64,000 nt of DNA. Source: Qaidamihabitans albus. Lineage in GTDB: Bacteria; Actinomycetota; Actinomycetes; Mycobacteriales; Pseudonocardiaceae. The notes under the pieces were generated by a model, which saw nothing but the letters and a program-made list of their open reading frames with translations, made no database searches and was not told the origin of the DNA. This document shows, piece after piece, positions 51,681 through 60,609 of this stretch (its first letter is position 1; the number at the start of each line of letters is the position of its first letter). The position numbers were made by a program, and so were the translations under genes. The stretch is taken from NCBI RefSeq assembly GCF_016464705.1, contig NZ_JAEHOB010000009.1, positions 1-64,000 on the forward strand, written 5' to 3'.

Positions 51681-52067
51681 TCACTCCGGTCGCGTGGAGC
51701 GGCGGACGGTCTCCGCGGTCTCCTCGGCCTGCGCCAGCGCCTCTTCGGGCACCGGCGTGATGTTCCGCAGTCCGAGCGCTCCGCAGGCCCCGAGAACGGC
51801 CGCCACCACGGTGAGCCCGCCTCCGGCGACCAGCGCCGCGAGCCACGGGGGCAGCCGCCGGGCGAGCGCGAGCACCAGGCCGGCGACCAGCGCGGCGCCT
51901 CCGTACAGCGCGAGGATGCCGGCCGCCGCCAGCAGGCCCCCGCTCATCCCCGCACGCCTGGCCTTCGTCCGCGTCTCGTCGAGCGCCAGCCGCAGCTCGT
52001 CGCGGACGAGCCTGCTGACCTGCTCGGAGAGGTCGTTCACCGCTTCGCGGGCGGACTTGTCCGTCAT
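51681..52067 (-). CDS. Phage holin-family / DUF1469 membrane protein
   Basis: A 128-aa protein. An amphipathic N-terminal helix (LSEQVSRLVRDELRLALDETRTKAR) is followed by two transmembrane helices (GGLLAAAGILALYGGAALVAGLVLAL and ALVAGGGLTVVAAVLGACGAL). This is the DUF1469 pattern (Phage_holin_3_6 superfamily), abundant in actinobacteria and not a phage lysis gene. Its ATG overlaps the NrfD gene stop. Possibly a membrane scaffold in this operon. Confidence 0.8.
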   Translation of the reverse strand: MTDKSAREAVNDLSEQVSRLVRDELRLALDETRTKARRAGMSGGLLAAAGILALYGGAALVAGLVLALARRLPPWLAALVAGGGLTVVAAVLGACGALGLRNITPVPEEALAQAEETAETVRRSTRPE

Positions 52068-53080
52068 GCCGCGCCTCCCTCGCGTTCACGTTTCCGCAGG
52101 CGTTCCCGCTGCGGCACGACGGTGTACTTCGGATCGTCGGCGGAGACCTTTCCGGCCTCGAAGATGCCCCACTTGGACAGTGCCGAGGCGGCGATCAGCC
52201 CCGCCCCGGATACCAGGCGGGCGATTCGGCTGCGCCTGCCGGCCACCGCGCCGGCGACGCCCGCCACGGCCAGCGCCTCACCGGCACGCACCATCGCGCC
52301 GGCTCTTCCACTGCGGTAGGGCTCGGCGACCATGCCGATGCGGCGCTCCATGCGCTGGAACGCGGCGAGCTCCAGCACCGTGCCGAAGGCCGCGAGGTTG
52401 CGGGCAGGGCCTGCCTCCCGCTCCGGCGCAGCGAGCAGCCCGAGCCCGCCCGCGGCGACCGCGCCTGAGCCGACGAACACGTAGGGCAGCTCGCGGTGCC
52501 CGTCGTGCCAGGCCGGCACGGCGGTGTCGCTGACAAGCGCTGCGGTGTAGGCGGCGACGGCCGGGCCGGTCAGCGCCGCTCCCGCGGTGGCGGCCGCACC
52601 GGTCCGCGGCAGCTTCCCGGTCACCGCCGACGCGGCCGCCGCGCCGGCGAGCGGGCCGTATCCGGCGAGCAGCCAGGAACCGATGTTCATCGGCGAGCTC
52701 GGTTTGAACACGCGCAGCATGTTGAGAAAGCGGGCCGGCCGTCCCAGGTCGTGCACGAGCGCCACGAGCGCGAGGGTCACCGCGCCGAAGGCGCCGGTCT
52801 TGGCCACCACGGCAACCCGCGACCGTCCGGTGAGCTGCGAGCCCGCGGCCAGCAGCGACGACGCGCCGGCGAGCCCGCCGAGGAAGAGGTATCCCGGGAC
52901 GTCCGGCGACTTCCAGACCGGACCGTTGATCACCGGCTTGCCGTAGTAGGAGGTGAACTCGGTGTCCGGCACCACCGGCTGTTCGCCGCGCTTGCGCTTG
53001 CGTCCGGTGGCGACGCCGGTCATGGCCTCCCGGGCCGGCCGGGAGGCGGGGTCCCCCTCGTTCGCGTCCTTTCCGGACAT
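52064..53080 (-). CDS. NrfD-type membrane subunit of formate dehydrogenase
   Basis: A 338-aa polysulfide reductase/NrfD protein. After a basic 50-residue leader, eight or so helices follow, including PGYLFLGGLAGASSLLAAGSQL and LVHDLGRPARFLNMLRVFKPSSPMNIGSWLL, the conserved NrfD loop with Asp/Arg and Asn. The tail has KWGIFEAGKVSADDPKYTVVPQRERL. It probably accepts electrons from the iron-sulfur subunit and passes them to menaquinone. Two bases separate it from the beta-subunit gene. Confidence 0.9.
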   Translation of the reverse strand: MSGKDANEGDPASRPAREAMTGVATGRKRKRGEQPVVPDTEFTSYYGKPVINGPVWKSPDVPGYLFLGGLAGASSLLAAGSQLTGRSRVAVVAKTGAFGAVTLALVALVHDLGRPARFLNMLRVFKPSSPMNIGSWLLAGYGPLAGAAAASAVTGKLPRTGAAATAGAALTGPAVAAYTAALVSDTAVPAWHDGHRELPYVFVGSGAVAAGGLGLLAAPEREAGPARNLAAFGTVLELAAFQRMERRIGMVAEPYRSGRAGAMVRAGEALAVAGVAGAVAGRRSRIARLVSGAGLIAASALSKWGIFEAGKVSADDPKYTVVPQRERLRKREREGGAA

Positions 53081-53082
53081 AC

Positions 53083-54021
53083 TCACCTTCCCTTCCCACC
53101 GAGGAACGCGGCGGCGGCGCCCGCCGCGAGGGTGGCGGCGGCGGTCGCGACGTGCCGCCACATCCGGGGCAGATCCCTGGTGGTGACCACCGGATCGGGC
53201 GGGAAGCCGTAGACCTCCGGCTCGTCGAACAGCAGGAAGAACGCCCCGTCGCCGCCGACGCCGTCGCCCGGATCGTCGCCGTAGAGCCGCGCGTCGGTCA
53301 CCCCTGCCTCGTGCAGCTGCTCGACCCGCTGCTGGGCACGTTCACGCAGCTCGTCGAGCGGTCCGAACTGGATGGAGTCGGTGGGGCAGGCCTTGGCGCA
53401 CGCGGGTTCCATGCCGTCGCCGAGCCGGTCGTAGCACAGGGTGCACTTCCACGCCCTGCCGTCGTCCTTGCGCTGGTCGATCACCCCGTACGGGCAGGCC
53501 GGAATGCAGTAGCCACACCCGTTGCAGATGTCCTCCTGCACCACGACCGTGCCGAACTCGGTGCGGAACAGCGAGCCGGTCGGGCACACGTCGAGGCAGG
53601 CCGCGTGCGTGCAGTGCTTGCACACGTCGGAGGCCATCAGCCAGCGGAAGTCGTCCCCGGAGCCGGGCGTGGTCGGCGTCATGCCCGCCGCGGGCGGCTG
53701 GGTCGCCGAACCGTGCTCGGCCATCGCGAGCACGTCCTGGTCGTGGTGCAGCCCCGGGTCCTGCTGCGCCATCGGCTTGCGCTGCTCGATGAACGCGACG
53801 TGCCGCCAGGAGTCCGCGCCGAGGCCGACGGTGTTGTCGTAGGACATGCCCGTCAGGTCGAGCCCGTCGGCGGGCACGGCGTTCCATTCCTTGCAGGCGA
53901 CCTCGCAGGCCTTGCAGCCGATACACACCGAGGTGTCGGTGAAGAAGCCCATCCTCGGTGGGTGGTCGGCGTAGCCGCTCTCCCCCGCCGGATCGGTGGC
54001 GGGAACGTGCGTCGTCGTCAT
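53083..54021 (-). CDS. Formate dehydrogenase iron-sulfur (beta) subunit
   Basis: A 312-aa ferredoxin-type subunit with four cysteine clusters for four [4Fe-4S] centres: CIGCKACEVACKEW, CKHCTHAACLDVCPTG, CNGCGYCIPACPYG and CTLCYDRLGDG..CAKACP. The C-terminal 25 residues form a hydrophobic anchor (VATAAATLAAGAAAAFLGG). It relays electrons from the alpha subunit to NrfD. The gene is one base from the alpha gene and two from the NrfD gene, so all three are made together. Confidence 0.95.
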   Translation of the reverse strand: MTTTHVPATDPAGESGYADHPPRMGFFTDTSVCIGCKACEVACKEWNAVPADGLDLTGMSYDNTVGLGADSWRHVAFIEQRKPMAQQDPGLHHDQDVLAMAEHGSATQPPAAGMTPTTPGSGDDFRWLMASDVCKHCTHAACLDVCPTGSLFRTEFGTVVVQEDICNGCGYCIPACPYGVIDQRKDDGRAWKCTLCYDRLGDGMEPACAKACPTDSIQFGPLDELRERAQQRVEQLHEAGVTDARLYGDDPGDGVGGDGAFFLLFDEPEVYGFPPDPVVTTRDLPRMWRHVATAAATLAAGAAAAFLGGKGR

Positions 54022-54022
54022 C

Positions 54023-57000
54023 TCACACCTCGGTCCCAGTATCTTCGGTGATGCCTGCCCTGCGCTGGTAGTCGCGGACGAACTCGACGCGGTCGGGGCC
54101 GCGCGGCCGGCGACCCGGCCTGATGTCGCAGGTCAGCGCCTTGACCTCCTGGATGTGCGTGTTCGGGTCCAGCGCCAGCGACGCGAGCTCGTTCGCCGCG
54201 TCGCCGGTGCTGAGGCCGTTCGGGCCCCAGTGGTACGGCAGGCCGACCTGGTGCAGCCGCCTGCCCTGCACGGTCAGCGGTGTCATCCGGTCGGTCACCA
54301 GCACCCTCGCCTCGATCACCGTGCGGGCCGAGACGACATGCGCCCAGCCGAGGTGTTCCAGCCCGCGTTCGACGGCCAGTTCGGGCGACACCTCGCAGAA
54401 GAACTCCGGTTGCAGCTCGGAAAGGTACGGCTGCCACCGCGACATGCCACCGGCCGTGTGGTGCTCGGTGAGCCGGTACGTGGTCAGCACATACGGGAAG
54501 ATCTCCGAGCCAGGCGTGTCCCCGCTGGGCTGCAGCCGGTTGTTCTCGTGCTTGAGGATCTGCCGGACCGGATTGTGCTGCTGGCCGTAGAGCAGGTTCT
54601 GGAACGGCGACTCCTGCGGCTCGTAGTGCGTGGGCAGCGGTCCGTCGGTCAGCCCGGCGGGCACGTACAGCCAGGCCTTCCCGTCGGCCTGCATGATGAA
54701 CGCGTCGGTACCCCGCAGGGCGTCGGGCCCCTTGGCGCCCTCCTCCGGCTCGAAGTCCGGGGGCTTGGTCGCCTTGAAGTCCGGGATGTCGTGCCCGGTC
54801 CACTTCTCCTGCTCGGCGTCCCACCACACGTACGCCTTGCGCTCGCTCCACGGCCTGCCGTCCGGGTCGGCGGACGCGCGGTTGTAGAGGATGCGCCGGT
54901 TGAGCGGCCAGGCCCACGCCCACTCGTTGGCCACCCAGTTCTGCTCGGTGCCGGGCTTGCGGCGGGCGGCCTGGTTGGTCCCGTCGGCGTAGACGCCACA
55001 GTAGATCCAGCAGCCGCACGCGGTGGAGCCGTCGGACTTGAGCTGCTCGTAGCTGCTCAGCGGCTCGGCGTCGGAGTTCCAGCCGTTGATCTCCGCGAGC
55101 ACGGCCTCGGCCTCCGGCTCCTCGAGCTCGGGACGGGTGGGCGAGGACTTGGTCGGGTAGTCCCAGGTCAGCTCGAGCACCGGCCGGTCGCGTTCCCGGT
55201 CGGTCTCCTTCCGCGTGCCGTCGTCCGCGGCCGCGGCCAGCTTCTCCCGGATCCTGTGGCCGAGGTGGTACATGAACCACAGGTCGCTGCGGGCGTCGCC
55301 CTCGGGCTCGACGGCCTGGTGGTGCCACTGCAGGAGCCGCTGGGTGTTGGTGAAGCTGCCGTCCTTCTCCGTGTGCGCCGCCGCGGGCAGGAAGAACACC
55401 TCGGTGGCGATGTCCTCGGTGCGCAGCTCGCCGGTCTCGATCTCCGGCCCGTCCTTCCACCAGGTGGCGCTCTCGATCAGCGAGAAGTCGCGTACGACCA
55501 GCCAGTCGAGGTTGGCCATGCCCAGCCGCTGCATCTTCGCGTTCGCGGAGCCCACCGCCGGGTTCTCACCCATCAGGAAGTAGCCGTCGCAGGTGCCGTT
55601 CAGCTGGGCCATGACCGTTTCGTACGTGCTGTGATTGCCGGTCAGCCGCGGCAGGTAGTCGAAGCAGAACTCGTTGCCCGGGGTCGCCGCGGGGCCCCAC
55701 CACGCCTTCAGCAGGCTCACCAGGTAGGACTCCATGTTGCCCCAGTAGCCCTTCTGCGCCGACTCCGCGTGGACGAACGTCGGCAGATCCAGGTTCGTGT
55801 GCGCGTGCGGCATGGGGATGTAGCCGGGCAGCAGGTTGAACAGCGTCGGGATGTCCGTGGAGCCCTGGATCGACGCATGCCCGCGCAGGGCGAGGATGCC
55901 GCCGCCGGGCCTGCCGATGTTACCGAGCAGCGCCTGCAGGATGCCGGCGGTGCGGATGTACTGCACGCCGACGGAGTGCTGCGTCCAGCCGACGGCGTAG
56001 GCGAACGCGCTGGTGCGCTCGCGGCCCGAGTTCTCCGTCAGCAGCTCGCACACCTGCAGGAACTTCTCCCGGGGCACCCCGCAGATCTGCTCGACCTTCT
56101 CCGGGGTGTAGCGCGCGTAGTGCCGCTTGAGGATCTGGAAGACACACCGCGGGTGCTGCAGCGTGTCGTCCGTGCGCGGCTCGGTCCCGATCTCGGCACC
56201 GCCGGAACCGTGCGCCTCACCGCGGGCGGAGGCGCGCACGCCGCGCCGGGTACGGGCGTTCCAGTGCTGATCGCGCTTGCCGGAAGCGGCCTGCACCTCG
56301 GCGCCGTCGTACTGCCACGTCTCGACGTCGTAGCTGCGTTCGTCACGGTCCAGCCCGGAGAACACGCCGTCCAGCTCGTCGGCTCCGGTGAACTTCTCGT
56401 TCACGATCGTCGACGCGTTGGTGTAGGTGAGCATGTACTCGCGGAAGTACTTCTCGTTCTCCAGCACATAGTTGACGATCCCGCCGAGGAACGCGATGTC
56501 CGAGCCGGCCCGCAGCGGGACGTGCAGATCGGAAAGCGCGCTGGTGCGCGTGAACCGCGGGTCGACGTGGATCACCTTGGCTCCGCGGGCCTTCGCCTCC
56601 ATCACCCACTGGAAGCCGACCGGATGGCACTCGGCCATGTTCGACCCCTGGATGACGATGCAGTCCGCGTTCGCCAGGTCCTGCTGGAACGTCGTCGCAC
56701 CACCGCGACCGAAGGAGGTCCCCAAACTGGGGACCGTGGAGGAGTGTCAAACACGCGCCTGGTTCTCGATCTGGACCGCGCCGAGCGCGGTGAAGAGCTT
56801 CTTGATCAGATAGTTCTCTTCGTTGTCCAGTGTCGCGCCACCGAGGCTGGCGAAGCCGAGCGTGCGCCGCGTCCGCGTACCGTCGACCTCCCACTGCCAG
56901 CCACGTTCCCGGCTGGCGATGGTCCGGTCGGCGATCATGTCCATCGCCGTGTCCAGGTCGAGTGTCTCCCACTCGGTGCCATACGGCCGCCGGTACAGCA

Positions 57001-57313
57001 CCTGGTGCTCCCGCGCGGAACCGGTGGTGAGCTGAAGGCTCGCGGCGCCCTTCGGGCACAGCCGACCGCGGCTCACCGGCGAGTCCGGGTCACCCTCGAC
57101 CTGGGTGACCCGGTCGTCCTTCACGTAGACGTTCTGGCCGCAGCCGACGGCGCAGTACGGGCAGATCGACTTGACCACTCGGTCGGCGTCGCTCGCCCGA
57201 GAGCCGAGGTTGTCGCTGACGCGGCTCTTCGCCGCCGCGCCGCGACCACTCGGATCCTTCTCCGCCCACTGGCGGTAGACCGGCCAGCCCTCGATCCACT
57301 GTCGGAAACCCAT
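54023..57313 (-). CDS. Selenocysteine-containing formate dehydrogenase, alpha subunit
   Basis: Read through an in-frame TGA at 56747-56749, this is one 1096-aa molybdopterin oxidoreductase from the ATG at 57313 (GGAGGG upstream). N-terminal [4Fe-4S] ligands are Cys51, Cys54, Cys58 and Cys86 (CPYCAVGC, RGRLCPKGA). The TGA falls at residue 189 in ENQARV-U-HSSTVPSL, exactly the active-site Sec of FDH-N/FDH-O. The downstream part has QGSNMAECHPVGF and C-terminal molydopterin-binding motifs such as PYVLTTYRLTEHHTAG. A hairpin 11 nt after TGA matches a bacterial SECIS. No Tat RR signal is evident, so it may face the cytoplasm. Oxidises formate to CO2. Confidence 0.93.
56717..56749 (-). promoter_or_regulatory. 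Sec codon with SECIS-like hairpin in fdh alpha gene
   Basis: On the coding strand the TGA (56747-56749) is followed by 11 nt and then GGUCCCC-AGUUU-GGGGACC (56735-56717), a perfect 7-bp stem with a 5-nt loop containing GU. Spacing, stem and loop fit the minimal bacterial SECIS (the E. coli formate dehydrogenase element also starts 11 nt after UGA). Confidence 0.8.
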
Positions 57314-57384
57314 CCGCTGCCCTCCGCAGTCGCTCCGATACACCGCAGCCGTCGCCAGTTACCCAGCTCCCCCAGGGGCCAAAC

Positions 57385-57681
57385 TCACGATTTTCCGGCT
57401 TGCCGCATCTGCTCGTCCGCCCGGACCCGTTCCGCCGTCCACCGGCGCACCCGTTCCCGGGCCGTCGGGTTCTCGTACCCGGGATTGGCCAGGTCCTGGC
57501 TCGCCGACCGGAGGCCGGGGCGCTGCCTGCGCTCCTCCGGGCTCGGGACGTCACCGGCGTCGGCGGGCAGTCCGGTGGCGATCAGATACGCCAGCCCGGG
57601 TGAGATACCGAGCCGCCGGGCGGCGTCGGGATAGTCGCAGCCCTGGTCGAGCAGTGCACGTACCTGGTCCCTCGTCGGCAT
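57385..57681 (-). CDS. Small HTH-like protein heading the formate dehydrogenase operon
   Basis: A 98-aa protein with a helix-turn-helix-like start (VRALLDQGCDYPDAARRLGISPGLAYLIATGLP), then a polar Pro/Arg-rich tail (SPEERRQRPGLRSASQDLANPGYENP). The first part resembles sigma region 4 or DUF-type HTH domains. Its gene stops 71 bp before the alpha subunit start, on the same strand, with GGAGGCG before the ATG. It could be a regulator or a maturation partner of the dehydrogenase. I believe similar small genes precede actinobacterial FDH genes, but this is from memory only. Confidence 0.65.
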   Translation of the reverse strand: MPTRDQVRALLDQGCDYPDAARRLGISPGLAYLIATGLPADAGDVPSPEERRQRPGLRSASQDLANPGYENPTARERVRRWTAERVRADEQMRQAGKS

Positions 57682-57844
57682 GTCCGCCTCCCGTCTCTCC
57701 CGGACAGGTCATGGTCTTCCCCCTCCCCACAGATCTCACACGAGCGGTTGGTACGGAAATTTCTTTCGGCTGTGGCGTGTGCCACCCCAACGCGAGGGTA
57801 CTCGCCGGGCGCCCGTGAAGAACCGAAACGGAAGGCACAGCGGC

Positions 57845-58081
57845 GTGATACCTACAGCGAACGGCAGGATCAGTTTCCATGCCCATGCCCCCGCCGTGGT
57901 GTGCGGCGAGTGCGGCTACCGGACGGCGCGGATCGCGTCGGTGACAGACGAGGCAGGGCGCCCGACCGGCAGCGCGGTGGTCTGCCTGCCGTGCCGGGAA
58001 CGGGAGCGCAAGCTCCTCGCCGTCGGCAACAGGCGCGCCCCGGCCCCGGTTCCGCGCCCGCGCACGGGAGGCCCCCGCTGA
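57845..58081 (+). CDS. Small zinc-ribbon-like protein
   Basis: A 78-aa frame from GTG 57845 (GGAAGG upstream), divergent from the formate dehydrogenase operon. CGEC and CLPC motifs 24 residues apart (VVCGECGYRTARIASVTDEAGRPTGSAVVCLPCRERER) suggest a zinc ribbon. The tail is Pro/Arg-rich. G/C bias in third codon positions supports coding. Function unknown, and it may share the promoter region 57682-57844 with the operon. Confidence 0.55.
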   Translation: MIPTANGRISFHAHAPAVVCGECGYRTARIASVTDEAGRPTGSAVVCLPCRERERKLLAVGNRRAPAPVPRPRTGGPR

Positions 58082-58085
58082 CCCG

Positions 58086-58157
58086 CGTGTCCGCACGCCA
58101 CGCACACGTGTCCGCACGCCACGCACACGTGTCCGCGTCCTGTGCGCGAGTGTCCGC
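58086..58157. repeat. 21-bp-period tandem repeat, four units
   Basis: GTGTCCGC recurs at 58087, 58108, 58129 and 58150, exactly 21 bp apart. The first two 21-bp units are identical, and the third spacer is GTCCTGTGCGCGA, close to the GTCCTGTACGC spacer at 3690. Not CRISPR, as there are no unique spacers. It lies between the zinc-ribbon gene and the flavodoxin gene. Confidence 0.75.
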
Positions 58158-58303
58158 GCGCTGTGTCACAGGACCCGCCGCCCCTGTGTCGTGAGGCGCC
58201 GCCTCCGGCCGAAGGTCCCGGTGAAACGACGTCCAACGGCACTAGGTGGCCGCCTCCGGCGCCGCGATCCTCGAAGCAGGACCTACCGAGGAGGCGAACG
58301 ACG

Positions 58304-58807
58304 ATGCGCGCGCTGGTGATCTACGAGTCGATGTTCGGCAACACGCAGACGATCGCGAAGGCCATCGCCGCGGGTCTTTCCGCACGAATGGACGTCGAGC
58401 TGGTGGAGGTCGGCGACGCCCCGGCGACGGTGGCCGGCGACGTCGGGCTGATCGTCGTCGGCGGGCCGACTCACGCGTTCGGCATGAGCAGGTCGTCGAC
58501 GCGGCAGGACGCGGCCGAACAGGCGAGCGAAGGGCTGGTGTCGGCGGGCAGGGGCATCCGCGAGTGGCTGGCCGAGGCGCGCATCCCGCACGGCACGGGC
58601 GTCACGGCGTTCGACACGAAGTCCGCCAAACCGCGGCTGCCCGGCTCGGCCGCCGCCAAGGCGCACAAACGGCTGCGCAGGCTCGGTGGCAGGCCCGTCG
58701 CGCCCGCCGAGACCTTCTATGTGACGGGCGTGAGCGGCCCGCTGGCCGAGGGCGAGACCGAGCGGGCCCGCCGCTGGGCCGAGCGGCTCGGGACCACGCT
58801 GAGGTGA
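58304..58807 (+). CDS. Flavodoxin-like protein
   Basis: A 167-aa flavodoxin fold. The FMN phosphate loop is YESMFGNTQTIAKAIAAGL (residues 8-26), and VVGGPTHAFGMS (56-67) is the second flavin loop. The basic tail (SAKPRLPGSAAAKAHKRLRRLG) is unusual and may bind acidic partners. CGAGGAGGCG precedes the ATG at 58304. It may shuttle electrons for a neighbouring redox enzyme, but no partner is adjacent. Confidence 0.9.
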   Translation: MRALVIYESMFGNTQTIAKAIAAGLSARMDVELVEVGDAPATVAGDVGLIVVGGPTHAFGMSRSSTRQDAAEQASEGLVSAGRGIREWLAEARIPHGTGVTAFDTKSAKPRLPGSAAAKAHKRLRRLGGRPVAPAETFYVTGVSGPLAEGETERARRWAERLGTTLR

Positions 58808-58984
58808 TCTGCCGCCCCGCCGAGGGAGAGAACAACGACATCCTCGGCGCGGACAAGCATCGCAGACGGCGCGATTTCGTGGACGAGCCGCACAGTGCGC
58901 GTCGCGCGGCACCGGCTACGTCGACCTGTCGCGACATGCCGTGCTCGGCGTGCGGCTCTCGCTCACCGGCAACGGTGCAGGGCA

Positions 58985-59290
58985 GCGGGATCACGTGTTC
59001 GCTCTCGTCTGCGGGAGCCCCTTCCGACGGTGTCGTCGCGGACTCGTTCGGTTTGGGCTGTCACGGCCAGGAACGCGGCGGGAGCCTGGACAAAGTGAGG
59101 TGCCGGTACCAGCCGTCGAATCGGCGGCATTGGTCGTGATCCGACCAGGTCCCGTTCTAGGCGAACTGGCAGGTTTCCTCGACGGCCCTAAGGGATCCTG
59201 CTACGCGGACGAGTTCGGCCAGGGTACCGGGTGTTGCGCTGTTGCAGATGCAGTAGGGCAGCTCCGCGAGCAGCCCCAGCAGGCACCGAT
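58985..59290 (-). pseudogene. Relic of an IS701-family transposase (C-terminal part)
   Basis: Minus-strand translation gives AELPYCICNSATPGTLAEL, VRVAGSLRAVEETCQFA, a stop (TAG 59158-59160 region), then NGTWSDHDQCRRFDGWYRHL and, after a frameshift, AAFLAVTAQTERV. These match the conserved C-terminal half of IS701-type transposases (the ELxYYICxxPxGTTLAELVRVAGxRWAVEE region and WYRHxTLxMLAHAFLAV). At least one stop and one frameshift make it dead. The rest of 58808-59423 holds nothing else I can identify. Confidence 0.7.
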
Positions 59291-59423
59291 CATCAGCTAC
59301 TGTGAGAACGTGGCAACCGCGCCTTCTTCGAGAACCGACACACCTTGAAGCTGATCACACGGTGGCCGTCCTCGTGATCACGACACGTCACGAGCACTGC
59401 ATGCGGCACACAGGGAGCACTGC

Positions 59424-59921
59424 GTGACGATGGCCCCTCGGCGCTGGCCGGACGAACTCGCGACCGACGAATTGCGGCTCCAACAAGAGTTTCTTCAGTT
59501 CCTACGGCAGACTGCGATCGACAAAATCGCCGGGCTCACCCACGCGCTCGCGACCGCGGCACCCCTTGCCACCTCACCCCGCACCACCGGCCTCGGTGTG
59601 ATCAAGCACCTCACGGCCATGGAACGGCACTGGATCTCGATCACCGCCGCCGGTGCCGACCTGCCCTCACTGTGGCAAGGCAGCCCGGACCCCTCGTGGA
59701 ACCTCTCCGACACCGACACACCCGAGGCGGTCATCGCCGCCTACCAGGCGGAGTGGACCCATTCCGCCGACGCGCTCGCCGACAAGAAACCGGATGACCT
59801 GGCGGAGGACGGCCAGCGAACCATCCGGTGGATCCTGGCGCACGTCAACCAGGAAACGGCCCGGCACGTCGGCCACCTCGACCTCCTGCGCGAACTCGCC
59901 GACGGCGAAGTCGGCGAGTGA
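59424..59921 (+). CDS. DinB-like mycothiol-dependent protein (DUF664)
   Basis: A 165-aa four-helix DinB-superfamily protein from GTG 59424. LTHALATAAPLATSPRTTGLGVIKHLTAMERHWI holds the first metal His, and HVNQETARHVGHLDLLRELADG near the end has the His-x3-Glu/His pattern of the DUF664 mycothiol-transferase-like branch. It may catalyse mycothiol-dependent detoxification. Flanked by relics, with no operon partners. Confidence 0.88.
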   Translation: MTMAPRRWPDELATDELRLQQEFLQFLRQTAIDKIAGLTHALATAAPLATSPRTTGLGVIKHLTAMERHWISITAAGADLPSLWQGSPDPSWNLSDTDTPEAVIAAYQAEWTHSADALADKKPDDLAEDGQRTIRWILAHVNQETARHVGHLDLLRELADGEVGE

Positions 59922-60084
59922 CCCAAGAACACAAGGTGCGGCTGCTGTAACAACGACGGCCCAATGGCAGTCCATTGTAGATCTCTTTACCCAGTGCGCT
60001 GACCACCGGCGTTCCCCGGGGTGTGCCAGCTGCCGATGGTAATCCACCACCCAGCTGACCGGGCCGGCTTCTGTGGTCACCGCA

Positions 60085-60426
60085 TCAGCCGGAGAACCTC
60101 TTCGCCAGGTCCCGGAGCCGTTCCACCGCCTCGGCCACCTGGTCGCCGGTTATGTTCACGCCAGGCGTCGGGCCTCGGCCGAGGCGCTCGATCTGATCGG
60201 CGAAGCGCAGGTACTCCCGGTGAGCGTGTTCCCGGCAGGCGAGGCAGGTGACGCTTTCGGGACGGGGAGAGGTCATCGCGTAGGGCACCTGGAGTCCGCA
60301 GCCGGCGGTGACGACGCTCGGTGCGTCGGTCGCGCGGCCCAGCATCGACGAGATCAGGTTGCGTACAGCGGGTCCGGCCTCCAGCACCTTCTGCTCGACG
60401 TGGACGTGCGGATCGGTCTCGCTCAT
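60085..60426 (-). CDS. Hypothetical protein with Cys motif
   Basis: A 113-aa protein. CGLQVPYAMTSPRPESVTCLACREHA places three cysteines (one CxxC plus one about 19 residues before) that could bind zinc, and the C-terminal half is helical (ADQIERLGRGPTPGVNITGDQVAEAVERLRDLAKRF). No family recognised. Its promoter should lie in 60427-60540. Confidence 0.55.
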   Translation of the reverse strand: MSETDPHVHVEQKVLEAGPAVRNLISSMLGRATDAPSVVTAGCGLQVPYAMTSPRPESVTCLACREHAHREYLRFADQIERLGRGPTPGVNITGDQVAEAVERLRDLAKRFSG

Positions 60427-60609
60427 CTGTCCCCGCGCCTTCGTCCGAGTTGTTCTGGAACCAGGCTATCGCCGCCGGGTCGGCGACACACCGAGTTGGG
60501 TCCCTCGCAGGGATTGGTGTTGATCTCACTCTTGACGGCATGACGGTGCTGTCAAGAGTGGAGGTGCGATGGCTGAACTGCCCGGGCGCGGCGGTTGTCC
60601 GAGGACGAG

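Noticed and set aside
51681-52067. Prophage lysis holin
   Set aside because: The protein has the DUF1469 actinobacterial housekeeping pattern, is coupled to a respiratory operon and has no phage genes around it.
56747-57343. A separate short molybdopterin gene ending at TGA 56747
   Set aside because: The TGA lies at the active-site residue and the SECIS-like hairpin follows, so it is one gene read through by selenocysteine.
53996-57634. Plus-strand open frame of 1212 codons
   Set aside because: It is exactly antisense to the formate dehydrogenase genes, and its product is Arg/Gly/Val-rich with no domains. Such long antisense frames are expected in DNA with strong third-position GC bias.
58086-58157. 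CRISPR array
   Set aside because: The 21-bp units are contiguous with no unique spacers, and no cas genes are nearby.
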